This document shows, piece by piece, positions 15,269 through 21,432 of a stretch of 37,098 bases of DNA. The translations under genes and the position numbers were made by a program. Every line of letters begins with the position of its first letter. Positions within the stretch are counted from its first letter, which is position 1. This stretch comes from Acidobacteriota bacterium. GTDB lineage: Bacteria; Acidobacteriota; Thermoanaerobaculia; UBA5066. Below the pieces are notes generated by a model, which saw only the letters and a list, made by a program, of their open reading frames with translations, was not told the origin of the DNA and made no database searches. The stretch spans positions 1 through 37,098 of the forward strand of contig JAKPXO010000030.1 of assembly GCA_029567505.1 (NCBI GenBank). The letters run 5' to 3'.

Positions 15269-15577
15269 ATGAATACGAAGCGCATCCGCACTGCCCTGGC
15301 CGGCGCCCTTCTCTCCCTCGCCCTCTTCGCCCCCGCCGCGGAGGCGGCTCGAGTCGTGGTCAAGGTCGGCCCGCCGGCCGCGCGGGTCGAGGTACGGGCA
15401 GGCGCCCCTTCGCCGCGCCACGTCTGGGTCGGCGGCTACTGGCGCTGGGACGGCCGAGCGCACGTCTGGGTCGCGGGCGGCTGGCAGCTTCCGCCACGGC
15501 ACCGGGCTGTCTGGGTCGACGGCCACTGGAAGAAGGTCCGCGGCGGCTGGACCTGGGTGCCTGGCCATTGGAGGTGA
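15269..15577 (+). CDS. Small secreted WXXGXW-repeat protein
   Basis: The 102-residue product starts at ATG 15269 with AAGGAGG about ten bases upstream. It has a signal peptide (hydrophobic core residues 8-22, cleavage near A-E-A-A-R). The mature part contains successive V-W-V-G-G-Y-W, V-W-V-A-G-G-W, V-W-V-D-G-H-W and T-W-V-P-G-H-W units. These are the WXXGXW/YXWGXW repeats found in short exported proteins of many Gram-negative bacteria. The repeats form Trp-rich hairpins of unknown role, probably envelope-associated. A convergent histidine kinase gene follows, separated by two terminator-like stems. Confidence 0.82.
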   Translation: MNTKRIRTALAGALLSLALFAPAAEAARVVVKVGPPAARVEVRAGAPSPRHVWVGGYWRWDGRAHVWVAGGWQLPPRHRAVWVDGHWKKVRGGWTWVPGHWR

Positions 15578-15653
15578 GCCCTCCCGGCCGAAAAGGAGGA
15601 GAATCGAGGCGAGGCGGCCTTCCCCGGCAGCTTCCCCGGGCGGCCCCCCCGGA

Positions 15654-15687
15654 ACGCCCGCCGATCTCGAACCGAGCCGGCGGGCGT
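15654..15687 (+). terminator. Terminator-like hairpin after the WXXGXW gene
   Basis: A ten-base-pair perfect stem (15654-15663 with 15678-15687) is extended, after a small internal loop, by CTCG/CGAG (15666-15669 with 15673-15676) and an AAC triloop. CGTTGCGT follows, a weak T-containing tail. Confidence 0.6.
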
Positions 15688-15723
15688 CGTTGCGTCCGGG
15701 AGATGGCGGCCGCGCGAGTCGCG

Positions 15724-15749
15724 CTCGTCTCGCCGCGTGAGGCGACGAG
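15724..15749 (-). terminator. Terminator-like hairpin at the end of the histidine kinase gene
   Basis: CTCGTC plus GCC on the left arm pairs with GGCGACGAG on the right arm, with a two-base bulge on the left, nine base pairs in total. It lies directly after the stop of the minus-strand kinase gene (stop at 15752-15754). Confidence 0.45.
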
Positions 15750-15751
15750 CC

Positions 15752-17110
15752 TCAGCCGGGAGCGTCGTGCTTCGGGAAGGTCGCCACGGCGCGGGTCGGC
15801 CCGCCAGACGGGGAGGCGAGGGTCAGCTCGCCGCCGTGCGCGTGGACGATTCGCTCCGCGATCGGGAGCCCCATGCCGGTTCCGGCCGGCTTCGTCGAGA
15901 CGAAGACGCGGAAGACGTCGCCGCTCCCCCCACCGTCGATGCCGGGGCCGTGGTCCGCGACCGTGAGACGCCAGAAGCGTCCGCCGTCCTCGACCGCCAC
16001 GTCGACCTCGCGCGCCCTCGCCCCGACGGCCTCCACGGCGTCGAGCGCGTTCCCGACGAGGTTCAGGACGACCTGCTTGACCCGCGCCGTGTCGAGGAGC
16101 GCGGGGGCGCCGCCCGGCCACGGCCGGAACGTGAGGGCGATGCGCCGCGTCCGAGCCTCGGGCCCCAGGAACGCGACCGCTTCCGCCGCCGGCTCGTTCA
16201 GGTCGGACGGCACCGTGACGAGCGGCGAGGGGCGGGCATAAGAGAGGAAGTCGGAGAGGAGTCGCGCGAGGCGCCCGGTCTCCACCCGCGTGGCGGACGC
16301 GAGCTCGGCGGTGGAGAGGCCCGAGGAGCCCTTCTCGAGCTGCTCCTCGAGGAGCTCGAGGTTGAGGCTCATGGCGTTCAGGGGGTTGCGGATCTCGTGG
16401 GCCAGGCCGGTCGCCATCTCCCCCAGCTCGGCCCGCCGCTCCGCCTCGATGCGCGCCGCCTCGACGAGGCGCGTCCGACGGACGAGGAGCATCAGCGCCC
16501 AGGCGGCGGCGAGGATGCCGAGGAAGGAGACGAGCGCCGCGGCGAAGATCCGCTTGTAGAGCTTCACCCGGAGGACCTCGACGCGCGCCTCGAGCTCCCG
16601 CTGCGAGACGCCGACCTTCAGCGTGCCGAAGTCGCCGATAGGGACCTCGATGCCGTAGGGGTCGGCGATCTGGGCGGTCGTCTCGGTGGAGCGCGAGGCG
16701 GGCTCGAGCGGGCTCGTCGAGATCGTCTGGCCCGCCTCCGGGTGCGCGCCGGCGCGCTCGGGCCGCGAGAGGACGCCGGAGTAGGCGTAGACGAGCTGGT
16801 TTCTCGAGTCGTAGACGCGGACCTCGGAGAGGATGCGGCGCTCCGCGAGGGCCGAGCCGACGAAGACGTCGAGGTCCTCCTGGTTGACCTTCAGCGTGTA
16901 GAGATCGCCGGAAGCCCGCTCGGCGAGGCCGCGGGCGATCCGCTGGGCGTCCTGTCGCGAGTAGAGGAGCGCCTCGTCGACGACGTCCTTCGAGAGCGTC
17001 TTGAAGAGGAGGTGCCCGAAGAGGAAGACCGACCCGGCGGTCAGGAGGCCGACGAGCGACAGGACGGCGGTGAGGTTCCGGCGGAAGCGGCGCGCCTCGG
17101 GATCGGACAC
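15752..17110 (-). CDS. Membrane sensor histidine kinase
   Basis: I start at GTG 17110, giving 452 residues. Transmembrane helix 1 is about residues 13-36, an extracytoplasmic sensor domain about 37-185 (no recognised fold), and helix 2 about 187-210. The HisKA box has H238 in G-L-A-H-E-I-R-N-P-L. The ATPase part shows the N box (V-V-L-N-L-V-G-N-A-L-D-A-V), G1 (D-H-G-P-G-I-D) and G2 (G-T-G-M-G-L-P-I-A). All residues for autophosphorylation look intact. No receiver-domain response regulator is encoded next to it. It is divergent from exosortase H with only 43 bases between starts. A link to the AAA+ regulator at 18325-20253 would echo the PrsK/PrsR pair of other exosortase systems, but that regulator has no receiver domain. 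Confidence 0.9.
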   Translation of the reverse strand: MSDPEARRFRRNLTAVLSLVGLLTAGSVFLFGHLLFKTLSKDVVDEALLYSRQDAQRIARGLAERASGDLYTLKVNQEDLDVFVGSALAERRILSEVRVYDSRNQLVYAYSGVLSRPERAGAHPEAGQTISTSPLEPASRSTETTAQIADPYGIEVPIGDFGTLKVGVSQRELEARVEVLRVKLYKRIFAAALVSFLGILAAAWALMLLVRRTRLVEAARIEAERRAELGEMATGLAHEIRNPLNAMSLNLELLEEQLEKGSSGLSTAELASATRVETGRLARLLSDFLSYARPSPLVTVPSDLNEPAAEAVAFLGPEARTRRIALTFRPWPGGAPALLDTARVKQVVLNLVGNALDAVEAVGARAREVDVAVEDGGRFWRLTVADHGPGIDGGGSGDVFRVFVSTKPAGTGMGLPIAERIVHAHGGELTLASPSGGPTRAVATFPKHDAPG

Positions 17111-17153
17111 GGTCCCGAGTTTACGTGCGCGTACGCTATCCTCCCGCCTCGCC
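17111..17153. promoter_or_regulatory. 43-bp divergent promoter region, kinase/exosortase H
   Basis: Both start codons are GTG. The interval holds TATCCT at 17137-17142, eleven bases before the exosortase start, and a perfect 8-bp palindrome GCGTACGC at 17130-17137. Any promoter elements for the two genes must overlap here or lie in the neighbouring coding sequence. Confidence 0.35.
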
Positions 17154-17702
17154 GTGAAGAGCCCCGAACCGACAGAGCCCCCCCCGGCCGGACGGAAGCG
17201 CCTTCGGCCCGAGCTGGCCTTCCTCCTGAAGTTCGTCCTCCTCCTCGTCCTCTTCTTCGCCGTTACCGCGCCGAAGCCGATGAACGACGCGTTCGTGGAG
17301 CCGTTCACGGCGGGCGTCGCGAAGGTGGGAGGTTTCGCGGCCGGCCTCTTCGGCGAGAAGACGACGATGGTCGGAACGGCCATCATCTCTCCGCGATTCG
17401 CCGTGAACGTCCGGACGGGGTGCAACGGCCTCGAGACGATCTACATCTTCTTCGCCGGCGTCCTCGCGTTCCCCGCCCCGTGGGGCCGCAAGCTCCTGGG
17501 CCTCGTCGGCGGCTTCCTCGCCATTCAGCTGCTGAACGTCGTGAGGATCGTCAGCCTCTTCTACATCGGGGTCTACTTCCCGAAGCACTTCGAGGACTCC
17601 CACATCGTCGTCTGGCAGGCGATCGTGATCCTCTTCGGGGTCGCGCTCTTCCTCCTCTGGGCGGACCGGTATGCACGACCGAATCGACCCGCGGCTCCGT
17701 AG
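17154..17702 (+). CDS. xrtH: Exosortase H (XrtH-type)
   Basis: The 182-residue membrane protein has the exosortase catalytic triad: Cys90 in T-G-C-N-G-L-E, Arg131 in N-V-V-R-I-V-S-L-F-Y and His150 in F-E-D-S-H-I-V-V-W-Q. Hydrophobic helices lie about residues 22-40, 93-108, 115-140 and 153-172. Length and motif spacing fit the short exosortase H family, which processes proteins with an IPTLxxWG-CTERM sorting tail at the membrane. The GTG start at 17154 is chosen because the upstream in-frame sequence is Arg-rich and overlaps the kinase gene. The next gene begins inside this one and is the usual XrtH partner. None of the secreted proteins in this window has such a tail, so substrates must lie elsewhere. 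Confidence 0.88.
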   Translation: MKSPEPTEPPPAGRKRLRPELAFLLKFVLLLVLFFAVTAPKPMNDAFVEPFTAGVAKVGGFAAGLFGEKTTMVGTAIISPRFAVNVRTGCNGLETIYIFFAGVLAFPAPWGRKLLGLVGGFLAIQLLNVVRIVSLFYIGVYFPKHFEDSHIVVWQAIVILFGVALFLLWADRYARPNRPAAP

Positions 17703-18288
17703 GCTGCTCACCAGGCTCCCGCTCGCTGCGGGGCTCGCGATCCTCCTCTGGTTCGCGCTCGTCGGCCGCCCCTGGGGCGCGCTCGTCACGCGGGCGTCCG
17801 AGGGGTGGATCCGCGCCGCGGAGAGGACGAAGGTGACCCGCCTCGCGTTCGAGGACGGCATGGTCGTCGTGCAGAGGGCCGACCTCTCCTCCCGGTCCGA
17901 GACGCCGGCCTTCTCGGCCGCGCCGATGACGGCGAACCTCGTCCTCCTGCTCGCGCTCGTCTTCGCCACACCGCGCGACCTGCGCGCGAGCGCGTACGCG
18001 GCCCGGGTCGCCGCCGCCTTCGCCGCGCTCCTCCTGACCCAGGTGCTGCACCTCTCCTTCGCCGTCCAGACGCTCTACGCGACGCAGCTCGGCGCCTGGA
18101 GCGTCGCGACGTGGCCGCGCTGGCAGAGGGAGGTGGTCGCGACGGGACGCTACTTCTTCGACATCGTCGGGAAGTTCGCGGTGCCGTTCGTCTTCTGGGC
18201 GCTGACGCTCCGGATCGGCGAGGACGCGGAGGCCGGAAAGGGAAACGCCGCCTCCGGGAAGAGGCGGCGTTCGAAGGGGAAGGGCTGA
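17671..18288 (+). CDS. Exosortase H-associated membrane protein
   Basis: The 205-residue product starts at ATG 17671, 32 bases inside the exosortase gene. It has a membrane helix about residues 17-33, an exported stretch with R-A-A-E-R-T-K-V-T-R, then three more helices (about 86-97, 107-128 and 165-182). The tail is highly basic (G-K-R-R-R-S-K-G-K-G). Position, size and topology match the membrane protein that regularly follows xrtH in IPTL-CTERM systems; its role is unknown. The last codons are written over a strong hairpin that probably ends transcription of the convergent regulator gene, which may explain the low-complexity basic tail. Confidence 0.78.
   Translation: MHDRIDPRLRRLLTRLPLAAGLAILLWFALVGRPWGALVTRASEGWIRAAERTKVTRLAFEDGMVVVQRADLSSRSETPAFSAAPMTANLVLLLALVFATPRDLRASAYAARVAAAFAALLLTQVLHLSFAVQTLYATQLGAWSVATWPRWQREVVATGRYFFDIVGKFAVPFVFWALTLRIGEDAEAGKGNAASGKRRRSKGKG
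18244..18271 (-). terminator. Intrinsic terminator inside the 3' end of the XrtH-associated gene
   Basis: An 11-base-pair perfect stem (18244-18254 with 18261-18271) has a six-base loop. On the minus strand it is followed by TCCCTTTCC, a T-rich tail, and it lies 54 bases past the stop of the regulator gene at 18325. On the plus strand no T-tract follows. It therefore fits a terminator for the minus-strand gene located within plus-strand coding sequence. Confidence 0.6.
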
Positions 18289-18324
18289 ACCGTTCGGCCC
18301 CCCAGCCACGATCCAGGACCGCTG

Positions 18325-20253
18325 TTAGTCCTGCCGCTTGAGGTACCGGAAGTCCTTGATGTCGTACTCCTTCATCTTGGCGATGAGGGAGCCGCGGGAG
18401 ATGTTGAGGAGCCGGGCTCCGAGCGACTGGTTGCCGCGCACCTTGCGCATGACGCGCTCGATGACCTGGCGCTCGACCTTCTCGACGATCTCCTTGAGGT
18501 CGTCGCTCTCGGCGAGCGTCAGCTCGACGTGCTCGTCGCCGAACTTGGCGTCGAGGTCGGAGAGGCGGACGGGGCCCGTGCCGAGCTGGGCCGCGAGGCG
18601 CCGGACCTCGTTCTCGACCTCGCGGACGTTCCCCGCGTAGTTGAAGTCGAGGAGAGCGTTCATCGCCTCGACGTCGTAGGCCGCCGCGGGCGGTCCACCG
18701 TGTCGCGCGGCGAAGGCGTCGAGGAGCGCCGGGATGTCCTCCTTGCGATCGCGGAGCGTCGGGAGGCGGAGCGTGAGGGCGGAGAGACGGTAGTAGAGGT
18801 CGTCCCGGAAGGTCCCCTCCTCGACCGCCCGCGTGAGGGGCCGCGAGGAGGTGCCGATGACGCGGACGTCGACGGGGACGGACCGGCCGCCGGGCGCGAC
18901 GACCTCGCGCGCCTCGAGGAGACGGTAGAGGAGCGCCTGGGTCGGCGCGGGGAGCTCGCTCACCTCCTCGATGAGGAGGGTCCCGCCGTCGGCCTCGAAG
19001 AGGCGCCCCGGACGGCGGCGGCGGTCGGGCGGACCCGCGGTGCCGAGGAGGTCTTCCTCGAGAGCCGCCGCGGTGGAGGCGGTCGCGGAGATCCTCACGA
19101 GCGGGCGGGGACGCCGCGGCGAGAGCGCGTGGAGCGTCTCGGCGACGAGCGTCTTGCCGGTGCCGACGTCGCCGATCACGAGGACCGGCGCGCGGGCCGA
19201 GGCGATCCGCTGGAGGGAGACGCGCAGGTTCTGGATCGCCAGGGAGGAGCCGACCACGGCGGTGACGGGGTCCTCGAGCGGCGCGGTCACCATCGCCGCG
19301 GGGGCGTGGGCGCTGGTGCGCTCCCCGAACGGCGCATCGGCGCGCTCGGCGTGGACGAACCCGATCGCCGCGGCGAGAGCGACGCCGAGGTCGTTCAGAA
19401 GCGGGTCGGCGGCGAGCTCCATCGGCAGGACGAGGAGGCCCACCGCCTCGGCGCCCGGCCGCGTCACCGGGTAGACCCGGAGGCGCATGCCCGCTTCGAA
19501 GATGTCGGTCGGTCCGCCGGAGGCGAAGACCTCGTCGACCGAGCGGCGGCCTAGCCGCGGGAGCGTCCCCTTCCAGATCGCGGCGATCGCCTCTCCCGTC
19601 GAGCTGTCGGCCACGGAGAGGAACGCGACGCTGTGGACGGGCGTGGAGGAGGAGAGGTACGACGCGACTTCCTGGAGCCTCTCCTCCAGTGTGGCCGAGG
19701 CGCGGAGCCGACCGAACAGCTCCCCCCAGACGTCGGCCAGCCGGAAGCCTTGCGCCGCCGAGAGCGAGCTCGGACGGCTCTCCGCCGGCCGGGCCGCGTG
19801 GACCGGCTCGTACGTCCTCGGCCGCGGCTCGGGCACCCGCGGGGCCTGGGCCGCGGGCGGGGCCGGCGGGGGCGGCGGCGGCGCGAGCGCGGCCGCGGCG
19901 ACCGAGAAGGCGTCCCTCCCGCGCGGCGGCGGCGCCGCGAGACGGTTCGGGTTCGGGGCAGGACCGTTCAGCAGAGTGATCGTCGCCTCGCCAATCTGGA
20001 TACGGTCGCCCGCCGCGAGTGCAGCGGACTTGACGATCGCTCCGTTCAGGTACACGTCCGAGCCGGGCGCCGTCCCGAGGACGTCCAGGCGGAGCTCCTC
20101 TCCCGCGACGGAGATGCGGGCGTGCCGGCCGAGGACACCTCGTGCCCTCACGACCAGATCGTTCCCGGACGAAGCGCCGAGATGGATCACGTCGCGGTGA
20201 ACCTTGCGGATCTCCGACTCGCCACCCGGCTTGCGGACCTCGAAGCTGAGCAT
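18325..20253 (-). CDS. FHA-GAF-like-AAA+-Fis HTH regulator lacking GAFTGA
   Basis: The start is ATG 20253 with GGAGG ten bases upstream, giving 642 residues. Domains: FHA about 20-95 (G-R-H-A-R-I-S, phosphothreonine recognition), a Pro/Ala linker 100-165, a GAF-like segment about 180-300, a sigma-54-activator-type AAA+ domain about 330-560, and a Fis-type HTH from about 590 (N-Q-S-L-G-A-R-L-L-N-I-S-R-G-S-L). Walker A is G-D-V-G-T-G-K-T at 361-368 and Walker B L-L-I-E-E at 426-430. Where activators carry GAFTGA, this protein reads G-T-A-G-P-P-D (404-410). That loop contacts sigma-54, so classic activation is doubtful. A Ser/Thr kinase probably provides the FHA input. It is convergent with the XrtH pair and divergent from a LuxR regulator. 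Confidence 0.88.
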   Translation of the reverse strand: MLSFEVRKPGGESEIRKVHRDVIHLGASSGNDLVVRARGVLGRHARISVAGEELRLDVLGTAPGSDVYLNGAIVKSAALAAGDRIQIGEATITLLNGPAPNPNRLAAPPPRGRDAFSVAAAALAPPPPPPAPPAAQAPRVPEPRPRTYEPVHAARPAESRPSSLSAAQGFRLADVWGELFGRLRASATLEERLQEVASYLSSSTPVHSVAFLSVADSSTGEAIAAIWKGTLPRLGRRSVDEVFASGGPTDIFEAGMRLRVYPVTRPGAEAVGLLVLPMELAADPLLNDLGVALAAAIGFVHAERADAPFGERTSAHAPAAMVTAPLEDPVTAVVGSSLAIQNLRVSLQRIASARAPVLVIGDVGTGKTLVAETLHALSPRRPRPLVRISATASTAAALEEDLLGTAGPPDRRRRPGRLFEADGGTLLIEEVSELPAPTQALLYRLLEAREVVAPGGRSVPVDVRVIGTSSRPLTRAVEEGTFRDDLYYRLSALTLRLPTLRDRKEDIPALLDAFAARHGGPPAAAYDVEAMNALLDFNYAGNVREVENEVRRLAAQLGTGPVRLSDLDAKFGDEHVELTLAESDDLKEIVEKVERQVIERVMRKVRGNQSLGARLLNISRGSLIAKMKEYDIKDFRYLKRQD

Positions 20254-20300
20254 GTTTTCGGGCCTCCGATTCGGGAGGGGGTGCCTCGCGAACGGACGGA

Positions 20301-20330
20301 AGGCTACCACGGAGACAGGACGATTGTCCT
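20301..20330 (-). promoter_or_regulatory. Candidate promoter and operator for the FHA regulator gene
   Basis: On the minus strand AGGACA (20330-20325) is 18 bases from TAGCCT (20306-20301), each four of six to consensus. The -35 overlaps an inverted repeat, AGGAC at 20317-20321 and GTCCT at 20326-20330 around a four-base centre. That is a plausible operator in the divergent region shared with the LuxR gene. Confidence 0.35.
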
Positions 20331-20366
20331 CGAAGCGTCGACAAAATCTGAACGGGCCCGACCCTC

Positions 20367-20372
20367 TAGAAT
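20367..20372 (+). promoter_or_regulatory. TAGAAT -10 element before the LuxR-type gene
   Basis: TAGAAT is a five-of-six match to the -10 consensus, 17 bases before the ATG at 20390. A start site near 20379 would give a leader of about ten bases. No good -35 is seen. Confidence 0.4.
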
Positions 20373-20389
20373 CCCTCCCCGGTGAGACG

Positions 20390-21358
20390 ATGCCCCGCCC
20401 GCTGACCGACGCCGTTCCCTTCAGCGCCCCGCGCGACGGCGACCTCGAGGCGCTCGTGGCGACGCTCGGCGCCGCGCTCGCTCCCGACGCGTTCGAGCTC
20501 GTCCTCCTCTGCCCCGTCACCGGCCGCAGATTCCGGAGGCGGCTCGCGGGGGGGCGCGATTCGGGCCTCCGACCCGCCCCGGCCTCGCGCAACGGCGGGC
20601 TCCCGAACGGCAACGTCCTCACGGTCCCGTTCGGCGAGGAGGAAGGCTGGCGCGGACGCCTCTACCTCGTGAGGCGGCGCTTCCGCCCCTGGACCGGAGC
20701 CGAGTCGATGCGCTTCTCGCTCCTCGCCCCGCTCGCCTGCCAGCTCCTGACGCGCCTCGCGGAGGCGCCCGCGGCGCGCTGCGCGCGAGAACGCCTCCTC
20801 GCCCTCGCCGAGGCGACCGAGGCGCCGGCGATGATCGTCGACCGCGGCGGGACGGTCCTCTACGCGAACGGCGCGGCCGAGGAGCTGCTCTCCCGCGACT
20901 CCGACGACGGCCCGGCCGTCCTCTCCGGCGACCGGCGGACGATCCCGCTCGCGTCCCGGCTCCTGCAGCTCGCGGCGCGGGAGAACCCGACAACGGAGCG
21001 GATGGCGCTCACCGACGGCCGATGCCTCGAGGCGCGGATCGTCGACTGCCCCGGCGACGGCACGTCCGCGGCCCCGCCGGCGCGCATCGTCCTCCTGAAG
21101 GAGCGGGCCGCCCCGACGATCGACGACGTGAGGCCCCACCTTCACGCCCGCGGCGTCTCCGACCGGGAGGCCGAGGTCGTCTCGGGGGTGCTGCGCGGCC
21201 TGCGCAACTCCGAGATCGCCGGCGAGCTCTTCATCAGCGAATACACCGTGAAGGACCACCTCAAGCACGCGTTCCGCAAGCTGTCGGTCGCGTCCCGCGG
21301 GGAGCTCCTCCGCGCCCTCCACGCCGTCCCCGGCCGCCCCCCGGCGCGTGTCGCCTGA
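20390..21358 (+). CDS. PAS-LuxR transcriptional regulator
   Basis: ATG 20390 gives 322 residues. The C-terminal segment (about 245-312) is a LuxR/NarL HTH: V-S-D-R-E-A-E-V-V-S-G-V-L-R-G-L-R-N-S-E-I-A followed by F-I-S-E-Y-T-V-K-D-H-L-K-H-A-F-R-K-L-S-V. The middle (about 145-230) has a PAS-like start, A-P-A-M-I-V-D-R-G-G-T-V-L-Y-A-N-G-A-A-E-E-L-L. The first 140 residues have no recognised domain. There is no receiver domain, so it probably senses a ligand or partner rather than a phosphoryl group. It is divergent from the FHA regulator and may control or respond to it through the shared 136-base interval. SMC follows on the same strand 74 bases later. Confidence 0.85.
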   Translation: MPRPLTDAVPFSAPRDGDLEALVATLGAALAPDAFELVLLCPVTGRRFRRRLAGGRDSGLRPAPASRNGGLPNGNVLTVPFGEEEGWRGRLYLVRRRFRPWTGAESMRFSLLAPLACQLLTRLAEAPAARCARERLLALAEATEAPAMIVDRGGTVLYANGAAEELLSRDSDDGPAVLSGDRRTIPLASRLLQLAARENPTTERMALTDGRCLEARIVDCPGDGTSAAPPARIVLLKERAAPTIDDVRPHLHARGVSDREAEVVSGVLRGLRNSEIAGELFISEYTVKDHLKHAFRKLSVASRGELLRALHAVPGRPPARVA

Positions 21359-21432
21359 ACGGCGGCCCTTCCGACGGCCCTTCCCGGCACGACCCCCCTC
21401 CGTCGTGGTAGGGTCGCCCGCCTGACGCTGCC

